Source: Zopfochytrium polystomum (taxonomy: Eukaryota > Chytridiomycota > Chytridiomycetes > Chytridiales > Chytridiaceae). Taken from it: a stretch of 64,000 nucleotides of DNA. Positions 24,741 to 37,521 of the stretch are shown piece after piece; the stretch's first letter is position 1; the number at the start of each line of letters is the position of its first letter. The stretch covers positions 248,001 to 312,000 of the forward strand of contig JAIVFJ010000059.1 of assembly GCA_025765615.1 (NCBI GenBank). The letters run 5' to 3'. The notes under the pieces were generated by a model. It made no database searches and was not told the origin of the DNA. It was given only the letters and a program-made list of their open reading frames with translations. A program made the position numbers and the translations under genes.

Positions 24741-24812
24741 GGACAGCTAGACCAAGTGGAGTTGCTCAATGAAGAGTACCCCACAGGCCCCAGGTTCAAG
24801 CCCTGACTATCC
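24741..24812 (+). other. tRNA-like 72-nt sequence (tRNA pseudogene or SINE head), left arm
   Basis: GGACAG...CTATCC ends can pair as an acceptor-like stem with one mismatch. A box-like TAGACCAAGTGG and a B box-like GGTTCAAGCCC sit at tRNA spacing, with a CAGG/CCTG T-stem. No clean anticodon arm could be assigned. It lies within or near LTR debris, so a primer tRNA copy or tRNA-derived retroposon is more likely than a functional gene. Mirror at 31434-31505. Confidence 0.4.
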
Positions 24813-25725
24813 AACATGGTGACCAACAGGCAGTAATTCAACAAAGGAATGCCCTATAGCAGTATGGCATCTGCCAGTATCACAGAGACAGAGCTCAATG
24901 TGAGAACCAGCCAGGTAGGGGAAGGAAACCTCACCCCAGCTTGGCATACCTCACTCTGGCCTGGGGAAATCATACCTCTACTAGCTTGGTCTGGTAGCAC
25001 TGGCCTAAGAGGACTCCATCCCCAGCTTGGTCTGGTAGAAGAGGAAAGAAAAGGATTGGTTGTTACCTAGGTAGGATTTATTGAGAGAGAGTAGATATAT
25101 ATAGAACAAAGGAGGAGAGAGAGGGAATATTTACAGGAAAGGGGAGGAGAGAAAGAAGGAAAGAAGGAAGAAAGAAAGAAAAGAGAAAAAGGGAAAAGAC
25201 ATAACAAAAGGAGAAAATGAAAGAAAACAATTTGGAAGGATGAATCACTCTTTCAGCCACACCCCCCCTCCACCCAGTGTCTCTCCTGCCTCCAAATTTG
25301 GGGTGAACATAATTTGAGGCTTTGAGGCCGCATCAGTGCAGGGACAGTGGATTGAAAGGTGGGAAAATGAGAGAAAAAGGAAAATGAGTAAAAATAAGAA
25401 TGAATAGGATGAATAAGGGGTGTGCCTTGTGCTTAGGCCCATTCAGCACAAGGAACACAGGATGCTCTTTTATAGTGTGATAAACACTAGAGCCCGTGAG
25501 AGATGTGATGAATGGTAATAAAAATAAATATAGGGGGCCAATATAATGACATAGTCACAACTGGGGAAGAGCTTTTAGGGAGACCCCAGCTAAGACCATG
25601 ATCAGTGAGATTAGGAATCTCACAGTACCTCTTTTTCAATATCCTAGCGCCCCGTTCGCAGGATCAGTACGGCAGTGGTAGGGAGTTGAGAGCGTTTGTC
25701 ACCAGATGGACGCCCTATGGATCCA

Positions 25726-26025
25726 CTACGTATACTTGACTGGAGGGAGCTGCCGCAATCGCAAAGATCGGGCCATCGGAGGTGGGTCTGGAGGAGTAGT
25801 TGCAGGCGTCGAAGGAGCACCAGTTGCTTCTGATTGTTTAAGCTTTTGTAGGGCTTCTTGTCTTTCTTTATAAGCGGTGAGATTGGTCTGGCGGATATTA
25901 TCCCAATATTCTTTGACAAATTCAGGATCCATATAAACTTCCTCATTCCAACTGTTAAAGTGATTGGAGTAATTATTCCATTTGAGGCGGTATGAATAAG
26001 TAAACACAAAAAGAGCAGCTACCAC
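25726..26025 (-). mobile_element. chromodomain-like 3' end of a Ty3-type pol (left arm)
   Basis: A short frame with a chromodomain-like core (YSYRLKWNNYSNHFNSWNEE, then DPEFVKEYWDNI) and a Pro-rich tail. Such domains sit at the integrase C-terminus of chromoviruses. A purine-rich stretch (GAAAAAGAGG) and sequence starting TGTGAGATTCC follow, fitting a polypurine tract and 3' LTR. The rest of pol is missing. Confidence 0.6.
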
Positions 26026-26846
26026 ACATCTAAAAGGGAAACATAATAAAAGTGTGATAAAGGTGGCACAATCACAAAAGAAAGTGCAAAGTGCCTCTGG
26101 TCCAAGACACAGAGAAATCCCAATGGCAAAGTCAATGGGACCGAATCACTCGGTAAGGAATGGGACTTAGGGCAACAAAGGGGGCGCCTAAGGCAGCACC
26201 AACCAATCTGTGCCAGCTCCTTCCCAAGGCAGAAGCCAAGGGGAAAGGCAAGAGAGTGGGGAGGAAAGGGGCCAGGTCCCAACCTGTTGGAGCCACCACC
26301 TTGGAGCACCAACCCCTCTCTGCCAAAGACAAGCCCTAAGTTGGAGGGGGTTGGACACAAAGGGCAAACACAAGGAGAAGTTAGTGTGCAGAGATGCCTG
26401 TTGGACCAAACCAGAACTGTTTTCCACTTAACAGAACCAGACACACCTTGTCTCACTCCCAAGAGAGGTTCCAACTCAATCCAAGGAGGGGGCACACAGG
26501 GGTGGGAGACAGTGGGACTCTTCTTGCTTCATCCTACTAGGACACAGACATCTGCCTCACCAGGCCAGAGGGATCCCCTATCTTAGAAGCAAGGAAGGTT
26601 AAAACCCACTCCCACACACAAGTGTGACACCATGACATCACAGGCATTAATCTGAGAGAAAGAGGGTCTGAACCCAGTGAAGGCCAGGCCCACCAGAGGC
26701 CACAGGAGCCAGCAACCAGGGAGATGGGGGCATACCTGAGAGACCATTTCTGCAGCAGTACCTGACCAGCCAGCTCATTCATATTACTTGTGAGACCTGG
26801 ATTTGACTAGATGTATTGACAGGAACCTAGAGGCATCACCACAGAT

Positions 26847-27745
26847 TTACCCTCCATCCTTCCATCTCCAAGGGGGGGCAGGCAGGACAGGTGGGGGAGT
26901 TGTGGTGTCAGGAGGGGCCTGAGCTGTCTGGCTGTTGTCTTTGGAATCTGCTGAAGTGGCTTGGTTAAGGAGTGAGCCAGAGGGGCGGCCAGTTTTGCAA
27001 GATTGAGAGGTATGGTTGGAGTTTCCACAACAGCGACAGCAGGGGAAGGGAGTGAAATCTTCCTTTTGGAGTGGGTGAAATGGGAGGGCATGGCCATTGA
27101 AGACAACTGATTGGTTAGTTTTTTGCAACATCAATGCACGGGTTGTAAAAACAAAATGGGCAGACGACGAAAGGCCAGCGGTGCCCTTTGCTGAGTTGAA
27201 GAAACCTGGAATGCGAACTGACGTGCACCCAAACTCATATTGGATGGCCTCAAGGTCATAGATACTTGTGGAGCAACAAATGTTATAAAGGACAGCTGTG
27301 CGTTGCTTTTCGTCACTGATTTGCCGCTGGATTTCTGCAGAAGGTTCCAGTGGTCGAATTGTGACACCTGCACCCATAACAGTTATGAACTGAGGGGGAT
27401 TGTGAGGAGGGCCGTCAAAAGAACTGTGGCAGATGCGGAGGTGGAAAGCTGGTGGTGTGCAAAATGAATAGCCATTATGGAGCCACAGGAGGATAAAGCA
27501 GAGGTGATTGCATGACACAGGGAGTCCTTCAGCTCATCAAAGTTTTTTCCAGTAGTTCCAGGAGCCAGGTGTTGGAGGACGAGTTGGTTGGCAGGTTCGT
27601 TGGTGAATTCTGTGGCGGCAGCTGGTAGTCGACAGGTGTAAGAAAATTTAATGTGTGGGGATGTGTTCTGAAGACGGGCAGCCTGTTCGTCTGACAAAGG
27701 ATGCAGAAGGCGGAGCGAGTAAGAAGTCTGGTCCTTTGAGAGCAA
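26847..27745 (-). mobile_element. ORF1/Gag-like relic with CCHC zinc knuckle (palindrome spacer)
   Basis: Overlapping minus-strand frames, broken near 27383-27520, encode a gag-like chain ending in a CX2CX4HX4C knuckle (CRCCGNSNHTSQSC), a Pro-rich tail and a stop at 26847. No reverse transcriptase is seen. ORF1 of a non-LTR element or Gag of an LTR element are both possible. It is unique to the spacer; its 3' end coincides with the inner edge of the left arm. Confidence 0.5.
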
Positions 27746-28019
27746 GGGCTACTGTCGGACGGTGAGGTTGCAAGTGGAGGTGAAGCGTAGGATGTCAAGT
27801 TCAGTGAGTGGGGCAATAGTGGGGTCTGGCTGAGTGGTGATTGTCAATGTGTGTTGATCAGCATGGGTGCTGAAGAACATGGAGGGAGGTGGGCCACTCA
27901 TGAAATAGGGGGGTACCAATCCCGATTCAGCACAAAGGTTGTGATGTGGTTGTGGTGGTGGAGGGGGTGATGCAGTCTGGTTTGGGGGTCGAGGACAGCG
28001 ATTGCTGGAGGCGACCTGG

Positions 28020-28420
28020 TAGGAATCTGGAGTCAATCTGACGATGATCTGACAATCAGAAGAAAATCTGACAACAATTGGATGATGATCTGGCAAACTG
28101 ACGACAATCGGGCATTCTGGTGACGATCTGGAGTCAATCTGGCGACAATCTGACAATGATCTGATGATCTGGAGACAATCTGACGAAATCTGACGTTGAC
28201 CTGACGAAGATCTGACGTCAATCTGATGATCTGGAGTCAATCTGACATTGACCTGACGATGATCTGACGATCTGATGAAGATCTGACGTCAATCTGGCGG
28301 TGGCAAGGCGGTGGAGGGTGGTGGTGGAGGGTTCTGGAGTCAATCTGAAGTCGATCTGATGATGATCTGACGATCTGACAACAATCTGACGTTGATCTGA
28401 CGTTGATCTGGCAGTGGGAA
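28020..28420. repeat. ATCTGACG-type minisatellite in the palindrome spacer
   Basis: Some 25-30 imperfect short units built from ATCTGACGATG, ATCTGACAACA and ATCTGGAGTCA words, interrupted by GGTGG-rich pieces. The symmetry point of the palindrome (about 28123) falls inside it. Confidence 0.8.
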
Positions 28421-28536
28421 GGCGGTGGAGGGCAGTGGCAAGGTGGTGGGGGGTGGTGGTGGTGGAGGGTGCAGTCTTGAGTGTCTCTTGACAAGGTTTT
28501 TTCGAAGTGACTCAGTGTTTGCTCAACTGCTGGTAT

Positions 28537-28625
28537 AGGGCTTCCTTGCTCAGTGGTTAGAGCACACCCTTCAATTGGGAAGGTGCCAAGTTTGAGACAT
28601 GCTGACTGTTGGGCTGCAAAGTCCA
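28537..28625 (+). other. tRNA-like Pol III A-box remnant (spacer)
   Basis: GCTTCCTTGCTCAGTGGTTAG followed by AGC resembles a tRNA D-arm/A box; AAGGTGCCAAGTTTGAGAC is a poor B box. Best read as a decayed tRNA-derived retroposon head, not a gene. Confidence 0.3.
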
Positions 28626-28629
28626 CCAT

Positions 28630-29373
28630 GCTCAGCTAATTACCCCTCACTTTTGGAATGACTAAGGACTGAGCCACTTCTGTGGGAGAAGTGCAAAGTC
28701 CAGATGCCCAGCTACCATGATGTAATGCCTCATATGAGTGGTATGAGAAGACAGGGCTTTTCTTTCTCTTTCTGTTGATGATTTTTACTTATTTTTTCAA
28801 TTAGTATTTTCCTTTGTTTTGGCTCTTTTTCTTGGTTTATCTTTTATTTAATTGTTTGTTTACTGTCTCTCTTTGTGTGTCTTCCTTTCTTTCTGTGGCT
28901 GTGGTGACTGTCTTCTTGTCTGCATCAATCATTTCTTCCCAGTTCCTCCACCCCCCCTCCACTCTGCTCTGGTGGCTCTCTGCCAAGAAATGGCCCCATG
29001 ATTTTCTGAGTTGTCTCTCTTTGTTGATGGCTCAGCCCCATTTGGTGAATCACCCACCCATTCTGTTCTTTACGGTTTATTTATTGTTTTGTTGTTTTGT
29101 ATGTGTTTTCCCTCCTTTTTCCTCTCCTCCCTGTGATTCTAACCCTCTCCTATTTAAACTGCTCCCCCCCCTTCTTGTTGACTGTGAGAACTGTACCTGA
29201 AGTTCCTTGCCTGCCCTTTTCTTCCTGACTGTGTGTATGAGCTGGGGGTGGCAGTCTCCTGGTGTGTGACAGGAGGTTGAAGTCCTCTTGGCCATCATGG
29301 CAGTGTGCTGGGTTCAATCCCCAGTGCACCTCACCATTCTGCATGCTGCTTAGGTTGGACTGGGTAGGAGCCA
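28630..29373. other. spacer, pyrimidine-rich, no gene seen
   Basis: T/C-rich sequence with no convincing frame. Near 29274-29333 a B-box-like GGGTTCAATCCCC lies between GAGGT and ACCTC, again suggesting tRNA-derived repeat debris. Confidence 0.35.
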
Positions 29374-30220
29374 CTTGGTGATGGAAGGATAGAGGGTAAA
29401 TCTGTGGTGATGCCTCTAGGTTCCTGTCAATACATCTAGTCAAATCCAGGTCTCACAAGTAATATGAATGAGCTGGCTGGTCAGGTACTGCTGCAGAAAT
29501 GGTCTCTCAGGTATGCCCCCATCTCCCTGGTTGCTGGCTCCTGTGGCCTCTGGTGGGCCTGGCCTTCACTGGGTTCAGACCCTCTTTCTCTCAGATTAAT
29601 GCCTGTGATGTCATGGTGTCACACTTGTGTGTGGGAGTGGGTTTTAACCTTCCTTGCTTCTAAGATAGGGGATCCCTCTGGCCTGGTGAGGCAGATGTCT
29701 GTGTCCTAGTAGGATGAAGCAAGAAGAGTCCCACTGTCTCCCACCCCTGTGTGCCCCCTCCTTGGATTGAGTTGGAACCTCTCTTGGGAGTGAGACAAGG
29801 TGTGTCTGGTTCTGTTAAGTGGAAAACAGTTCTGGTTTGGTCCAACAGGCATCTCTGCACACTAACTTCTCCTTGTGTTTGCCCTTTGTGTCCAACCCCC
29901 TCCAACTTAGGGCTTGTCTTTGGCAGAGAGGGGTTGGTGCTCCAAGGTGGTGGCTCCAACAGGTTGGGACCTGGCCCCTTTCCTCCCCACTCTCTTGCCT
30001 TTCCCCTTGGCTTCTGCCTTGGGAAGGAGCTGGCACAGATTGGTTGGTGCTGCCTTAGGCGCCCCCTTTGTTGCCCTAAGTCCCATTCCTTACCGAGTGA
30101 TTCGGTCCCATTGACTTTGCCATTGGGATTTCTCTGTGTCTTGGACCAGAGGCACTTTGCACTTTCTTTTGTGATTGTGCCACCTTTATCACACTTTTAT
30201 TATGTTTCCCTTTTAGATGT

Positions 30221-30520
30221 GTGGTAGCTGCTCTTTTTGTGTTTACTTATTCATACCGCCTCAAATGGAATAATTACTCCAATCACTTTAACAGTTGGAA
30301 TGAGGAAGTTTATATGGATCCTGAATTTGTCAAAGAATATTGGGATAATATCCGCCAGACCAATCTCACCGCTTATAAAGAAAGACAAGAAGCCCTACAA
30401 AAGCTTAAACAATCAGAAGCAACTGGTGCTCCTTCGACGCCTGCAACTACTCCTCCAGACCCACCTCCGATGGCCCGATCTTTGCGATTGCGGCAGCTCC
30501 CTCCAGTCAAGTATACGTAG
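30221..30520 (+). mobile_element. chromodomain-like 3' end of a Ty3-type pol (right arm)
   Basis: Mirror of 25726-26025. The candidate LTR starts at about 30623. A TATATATA stretch near 31144 and AATAAA (31165) lie downstream, but the LTR end cannot be set from one copy. Confidence 0.6.
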
Positions 30521-31433
30521 TGGATCCATAGGGCGTCCATCTGGTGACAAACGCTCTCAACTCCCTACCACTGCCGTACTGATCCTGCGAACGGGGCGCT
30601 AGGATATTGAAAAAGAGGTACTGTGAGATTCCTAATCTCACTGATCATGGTCTTAGCTGGGGTCTCCCTAAAAGCTCTTCCCCAGTTGTGACTATGTCAT
30701 TATATTGGCCCCCTATATTTATTTTTATTACCATTCATCACATCTCTCACGGGCTCTAGTGTTTATCACACTATAAAAGAGCATCCTGTGTTCCTTGTGC
30801 TGAATGGGCCTAAGCACAAGGCACACCCCTTATTCATCCTATTCATTCTTATTTTTACTCATTTTCCTTTTTCTCTCATTTTCCCACCTTTCAATCCACT
30901 GTCCCTGCACTGATGCGGCCTCAAAGCCTCAAATTATGTTCACCCCAAATTTGGAGGCAGGAGAGACACTGGGTGGAGGGGGGGTGTGGCTGAAAGAGTG
31001 ATTCATCCTTCCAAATTGTTTTCTTTCATTTTCTCCTTTTGTTATGTCTTTTCCCTTTTTCTCTTTTCTTTCTTTCTTCCTTCTTTCCTTCTTTCTCTCC
31101 TCCCCTTTCCTGTAAATATTCCCTCTCTCTCCTCCTTTGTTCTATATATATCTACTCTCTCTCAATAAATCCTACCTAGGTAACAACCAATCCTTTTCTT
31201 TCCTCTTCTACCAGACCAAGCTGGGGATGGAGTCCTCTTAGGCCAGTGCTACCAGACCAAGCTAGTAGAGGTATGATTTCCCCAGGCCAGAGTGAGGTAT
31301 GCCAAGCTGGGGTGAGGTTTCCTTCCCCTACCTGGCTGGTTCTCACATTGAGCTCTGTCTCTGTGATACTGGCAGATGCCATACTGCTATAGGGCATTCC
31401 TTTGTTGAATTACTGCCTGTTGGTCACCATGTT

Positions 31434-31505
31434 GGATAGTCAGGGCTTGAACCTGGGGCCTGTGGGGTACTCTTCATTGAGCAACTCCACTTGGTCTAGC
31501 TGTCC
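31434..31505 (-). other. tRNA-like 72-nt sequence, right arm
   Basis: Mirror of 24741-24812. Confidence 0.4.
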
Positions 31506-31715
31506 TTGAATAAAGACAGAATTGAACCACATCATCCATCTTTGTTGAGTTTGAGCTGAATCCAGGGTACTGGCTCTGCTAATAACCAGGAGCTTCCCAT
31601 CTTAAAGACTTGTCTTATCCCTTTTGCCACTAGACTATAGATGAGCCCCTGAAGATGAAGAGGAGATCTCATAAGACCCTCAGCAGCAAACTTTTGAAAT
31701 CATCTTTGTTTTGTT

Positions 31716-32853
31716 GACGACATCAACATCATGGCCAACGCCCCAGCTCTTGTCACAAAAATTGAGGACGCTTTTCACCCTGAGTACAGCATGTTTCTCG
31801 AGGAAACCGCTATCAGCCAAGTAATTTGCACCCACCTCAAGCGCAATGCCAAAGGCATTTGGATGGGCCTAGACGAATACACCAGGACAATTCTCACTGA
31901 AGAGAAAATGTGGGACGACCTGGACATTGCATCAACTCCAATGTCCATCACCTTTATGCATGACAAAACGTCAATTGAACTCAGCGAGAGCAACTCAAGC
32001 TGGTATCGATCCACACTCATGAAAATTCAATATCTTGCAACACAAACTGGACCAGATATCGCATTTGCAACAAATGTGCTTTCCCAGTTCCACCTGAAGC
32101 CACACCAGTGCCATCGCAATGCACTCCGCCGCCTGCTTTGTTACCTCTGAGGCACCTGGGACTATGGATTATTCTACAGGCGAAGCCACAAGCCACTACG
32201 GCTCTTCACAAACAACACCCTTGAACCAGCTGCATACGCTGACACATCCTATGGGGGCGAACCTGGAGACTGCACATCACGCACTGGATATGTCTTTTTT
32301 CCTGATGGGTGCTGCTGTCTCTTGGGTCTCACGCAAACAACATTGTGTATTGCTATCCTCCATGGAAGCAGAATAGTACTCACTTTCTGAAGTCTTCCAA
32401 GAAGCACAATGGCTCCTAGCCGTATTATCAGAGTTGCAACTCCCCGCACAGCAGCTGCTACCAATCCTCGAGGACAATCAATCTGCAATCGCACTAGTGC
32501 TCAACCCCCTCACACATGCTCGCACAAAACACATTGACATACGTGCTCATTTCCTCTGACAAGGCGTAGCCACTGGAGAGATCACTGTACGCTACGTACC
32601 AACCAGCGACCAGATCACAGACATTCTCACAAAACCACTCTTGACGTCTCAGCACCTCACTACTTGGCCTCTGACCCTGCTCCGACCTTTCGAACACCCT
32701 GTCAGTCGAAGCCTCAGACACTTAAGCACGCTTTGCATAACAGGTGCTACACCCATGGCCATCGTGCATGGGGGAGGCAGAACTGACTGGTTAGTAGCAA
32801 GAGGCACAAGACAGACCCGAACCTATTGTGATTGTCAGTTATCGTTCTCATGA
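31716..32853 (+). mobile_element. Ty1/copia RT-RNase H fragment (right arm)
   Basis: Mirror of the left-arm fragment with the same breaks. Confidence 0.82.
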
Positions 32854-33232
32854 TGCCCACGGGAGAGCGAGCCAACGCCAATGCAGACCTAGGCACTGGC
32901 TTGCGCTGTTGACAATTACTCTGAGTATTAAGTGGAACAGAAACTTGGTGTGAATAGTTTTCCTCCTCCTCTGCTGAAGCAGATAATATAGGAGAGAGTT
33001 TTACCCTGTGCTGGTCACGCTTGCCTAGCAACTATTATAGCATGCATCAATTATTCATAACAGAGTTTTTCTCTTTCTCTCCAAGTTGGGGAGAAGGACC
33101 ACCCAGAAACACACATCTCCACTTCATTCACTCCTTCCACTCACTCACTCAGAGTAGACTGTTCACATACTTCTCTATTTCTTGTTTCTGTGTTTGTCCC
33201 TTTCTCCTTCGATCATTGTGGCTTTATGTGTG

Positions 33233-33392
33233 GTGGAGATGCCTGACAACCCTTTAAGTCCATAGCGCATGGGGTTGGTTTGCTGAGGTGATTCCTGCAC
33301 GTAGTCTATTACAGTTCACCATTGATGGCTCTTTCTCTTCCCACCAGCCACTTTGGGGCCAGAACAAAAAAATAAAAAAAATTTTTTTTTGA
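33233..33392 (+). mobile_element. short poly(A)-tailed retroposon (right arm)
   Basis: Shares GTGGAGATGCCTGA, AGTCTATTAC and TTGATGGCTCTTTCTCTTCC with 51671-51820, and ends in an A-rich tail after GGGCCAGAAC. Confidence 0.55.
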
Positions 33393-33484
33393 TGCTCCTG
33401 CAGGTTGGAGCCATCAGAAAACAGAGGGAGCAGTGGGCTGCACATAGCAGGCCACAGAAATGGGATAAAACAGGCTGAGCACCA

Positions 33485-33655
33485 ACCCCCAGCCTGGGCT
33501 AAGTACCCATTCTGGGCTGGGTACCACCCAGGGCTGGGCATCACCCAGGGCTGAGTACCAACCAGGGCTGAGTACCAGCCTGGGCTGTGCACCACCCAGG
33601 GCTAAGTACCAGCCAGGGCTGAGTACCACCTTGGGCTGAGTACTTTGTCTGGGCT
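33485..33655 (-). repeat. CAGCCC-type minisatellite (right arm)
   Basis: Mirror copy of 22590-22760. Confidence 0.85.
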
Positions 33656-33954
33656 GATTACCACCAAGAACCAATTTACATCCTGTTTGAGAAACAGTTG
33701 CTTGTAAATTGGTTTGGTTGTTTCCAAATCAGGAAGTTTGTTTGGGAAACAAGCTGCTTTTTTCCATGTTTTTAGAAATCCAATGATTGGTGCAATCTCT
33801 TGTGAGCTCAGTCTTTATCTCACTTTTAGAAATGCAGTGTTTGGTGCAATCCCTGATTCCTAAATGCCTGTTGCATTACACAGCACATAGCAAGGAAGCT
33901 GGAATTCCAGATCAGAGAGCAGAATTCCGAAGCAGAGAGTGGAATTCCAGATCA

Positions 33955-34743
33955 TGTTGGTGATTGCACCTGGCGTGTCAGAAGGGCACCAACAGACTTG
34001 AGTCGACGTGGAGCGATAAAGCTTGTTTAGAGCGTGAGCCCTTCTCTTGTTAAGAGCGAAGTGCCCTTTGTTGCCAAAGTAGATGGAGAGCCGATGCTCT
34101 CAGACAGATTGGTCTTGTTTAGAGTGCAGAGCACACCCTTTTCTTGTAAGAGCGAAGCGCCCTATACGAACGAGGTATCGACCCGAGGTAGAACTTGAAG
34201 AGCTTCGCAGGTCAAGGTAGAGGGTATGTTGACTCAGATAAGAATAATGGTTTTTGTTTGTTGTATTCGAGGGTAGAGAGAGAGCAGGCAGATGTGATCA
34301 GGATCTGGGATGATGCTTCTCTGGAGCTGCTGGGGCTCCCCCTTTTATACTGCAGGTGGTCTCAGGAATCAGACTTTGGTGATAGCCTTTTAGCTCTGAG
34401 AGATAGAGTTTAGACTTTGAGGAGTCAGGAGGTGGGCATGACATCATTGTTGCATCACGCTGATTTGGCCAGAACTTCCATGGTGTTTTGTGTGCAAAGA
34501 AGTAAGTCAGGCTCCCTGTCAAGCTCCTGTAATCATTCCTTTCAAATTGCAAGAGTGAAGCACACTGATGTGGTCTACCCAGACTGGGGATTGAAACCAC
34601 CTCTAAGCACTCGTACAGTGTCAGAGATTGAGAAAGTGTAGATGACACTGGGATCAGCCCTTACGCCATCTTAACTTATCGTTACTCTTGAAGACAGGTC
34701 AGAGGATCTTAAAAGGTGTAGGTAATGTGTGCAAACTCCAACA
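33955..34743 (-). mobile_element. nested solo LTR, 789 bp (right arm)
   Basis: Mirror of 21502-22290. Its presence at the homologous site in both arms shows the insertion preceded arm duplication. Confidence 0.85.
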
Positions 34744-35171
34744 GATCAGGGAGTGGAATTCCGATGCAGAGAGCATGGGGCAGTGGTACACTGCTTCTGC
34801 ATGCTTGCTGTGCTGTGTTACATGTGCAGAGCGCATAGTTGGAGCGTTTTTGTGCATGTTCTAATTGCATTGTTCCTACTGGTAGGATGAACAAAGCTAG
34901 AACAACAGCTGCCTTGGCCTATCTCTTTTTATTGAGAACAGATGAGCCCTTCCAAGCACCCCATTCAAGTATTGAATCTACTGAGCCCTTCAAACACCCC
35001 ATCCAATGTGATTGGGTGGAGTACTCAAAGGGATCATCAGTAACAGGCAAAGTGTACCCCATTGGTCAAATCTCAACACCCCCCTGCAATAGAAAGAGAG
35101 CAGGCAACTGTTTCTCCTGGAATACGTGGCTTTCCAACCATGCCAGCCAAGCAGGAAGCCAGAGAGAGCCT

Positions 35172-35561
35172 TTAGACTAAGCGTTGTGCTGATTTGAGTG
35201 TGGGGACCACCCTTACACCTTGGAGGTTGGCGAGACTGCAAATTCCCATCAGTGATGTAAGCTTTGCATGTTGAGCTGCAGGAAAAGCTGTGGTGAGAAG
35301 GTCAGCACTCATCATGTCTATTGGGTAATGAATAAGTTGAACCTCCTTTTTTTCCAAGTGGTACTGTGTGAAATGCAACCTCACATCAAAGTGTTTGACC
35401 CAACCATGGTGTATTGGATTCATAGCAATAGCTATGGTTGAATGATTGTCTTCATAAACAGTAGTGGGCTTATTTAAATCCATACCAAGCTCCTGGAAGA
35501 GCACTTGTAGCCAGATTGCCTCTTTGATGGCCTCTGTAAGGGAGAAGAATTCACTGTACAC
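35172..35561 (-). mobile_element. Ty1/copia RNase H fragment (right arm)
   Basis: Mirror of 20685-21074 with the same translation. In the adjoining LTR boundary the purine run is six instead of five, a one-base arm difference. Confidence 0.82.
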
Positions 35562-35880
35562 CAGCTAAGGGAAAGTAATAAACCGGTATGACTGTGATGA
35601 AATTAGGACTGGAGGAACTTGGTGTGTGTGGAGAGGAAGAGAGAGAGAGAGAGATAGTAGTGTTGATGGAGAAGGGAGAGGAGTGAGAGGATGGAGAGAG
35701 GAGAGAGAAGTGAGTAGGCAGAGAGGGAAGCGAGAGCAAATGGAGGAAGAGAGATTGGCTCAAAATGCTGGAAGTCATCCTTGCAAAGCAGTATCAGGTC
35801 AAAGCTCTTGCACACTGCTTATACCAAAAGGCTCATCTTTTTCCTCTCTCGCTATCCTCAAATTAATTTGGTCTGGGAAT

Positions 35881-36109
35881 TGAAAGAATTTGCTATGTTG
35901 GCTGATTAATGGATTGGGCTGCTGTGGTGTACACTACTGAAGGTGGTGGTGGTGGAAGGTTGAGCTTGGCTTCTGTCAGTATTGTGTTTGTCTTTATATA
36001 AAACTGTTACAAGGACCATCACTTGCAAAATGCTGCTAGTCATCCTTGCAGAGCAGTACTAAGTCAAAGCTCCTGCACACTGCTTACACCAAAAGACCCA
36101 AAACTAACA
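35881..36109 (+). mobile_element. solo copia-type LTR, 229 bp (right arm)
   Basis: Begins TGAAAGAATTTGC and ends AAAACTAACA, with GGAAT target duplications at 35876-35880 and 36110-36114. Same length as the LTR at 61768-61996, which abuts a polypurine tract. A solo LTR left by recombination. Confidence 0.88.
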
Positions 36110-37100
36110 GGAATAGGTGAGTCTGCTCTTTCAGTGGTAATCTTGGCTTCAACTCCTTCTACTTTGTTAGTTTCTCACCTTTATACACCCAGCCACGCAA
36201 GTAATTGGTGCTCCCTCACTGATCCGTCAGAGGATTGTCCCCCTGATGTTCATTCTTCGTGTTTGAGACCCCTGTTAGACAGATCAGTAGGGATATTTTG
36301 TGGACTATGCCAGAAGTAGGGTTGAAACACCCCCTAGACAACAGCCCAATAAAGTTAGTTTTAGCCTATTATTTGCTTTCCTTCACTCTAGAGCCTGGAT
36401 CCTGGGGGTCAAAGGAGTGAGTATAGTCACAAAGGAAGACTTTGAAAAAGGTTGGCCTGGATATGTGACAGGAGGTGTTTGCACATGGACAGTCCTACGT
36501 TCGTTGACATCCCCACCAGATTTTACAATGACTGCAAAACACAACGAAGAAAGAGGTGGCCCAACTAAATGTGTTTTACAATGACTTGGTGTATCATCTT
36601 ACAAATTGATTTGCTGCAGCTTCTATGTGACCTTTCAACTTAATAAAGTTTCCTTTTTTTTCTTTTTTTTGCAAGAACTGTTTATATAAGTCAACAGGCA
36701 TCCCCCAGTATTTGCAGAATTTTTTTGTGGGTTGCCCAGCCTCAAACCCGAACCCAAAGTCCCACGCACGTCCCAGCGGACCACCACCGCTGTAGCGAGG
36801 AGTATACAGCGCCACCCCGCCAACGAGTCAACCGACGAGCAATTTGGTCCTTCAGAGCTAAGACTGTTAGCTCACTACACCGGATTACTATTAGGAGGCT
36901 TCTCAAGTTGAGTAATGGATTCATTTTACGATTGGGTCGCAAGATGGTCCCACTTTTGACTGAGATGCTTGCTTTAATAAAGATAGAAGAGTGTTTATGT
37001 TTACTTTCATTGATATAGAAGGCCAACTGCATTTCAGGCAGAAATCTCGCTGTTGGACCAACGTAGAGGTAAAAACCATGACAGCCAAGCGAGGGAGAAA

Positions 37101-37209
<109 letters not shown>

Positions 37210-37521
37210 ATCTGAATTGGATCGGGGAGTCACGCCAAAAGCGAATTTATGCGGTAAAAGAGGAGAATCGAGGAGAAGCACAAAAACAGGGCTTTTCTTG
37301 CGGTAATAAATCAGGATTAGTTCTATTTAGACCGTGTAATTTTTTTTATATACGCGAACACGACTTTCGGTCGATTGTATTTGTTGTTGCCTGTCGTTAG
37401 CCAATGCGATAGGCCGCACCGTTGGTATTTGCTGAACATCAACCTGAACTCTCAAACCACGGCGCGCTTTTCCACCTATTTTCCAATTCGGCGTGGCGCA
37501 CCGCACATACAGCCTCAGGCT

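Noticed and set aside
26019..26495. 158-codon frame in both arms
   Set aside because: Cys/Pro-rich composition without motif, overlapping frames on both strands of equal length; repeat sequence rather than a gene.
28020..28420. CRISPR-like array
   Set aside because: Units are short, contiguous and imperfect without unique spacers of constant length; eukaryotic minisatellite.
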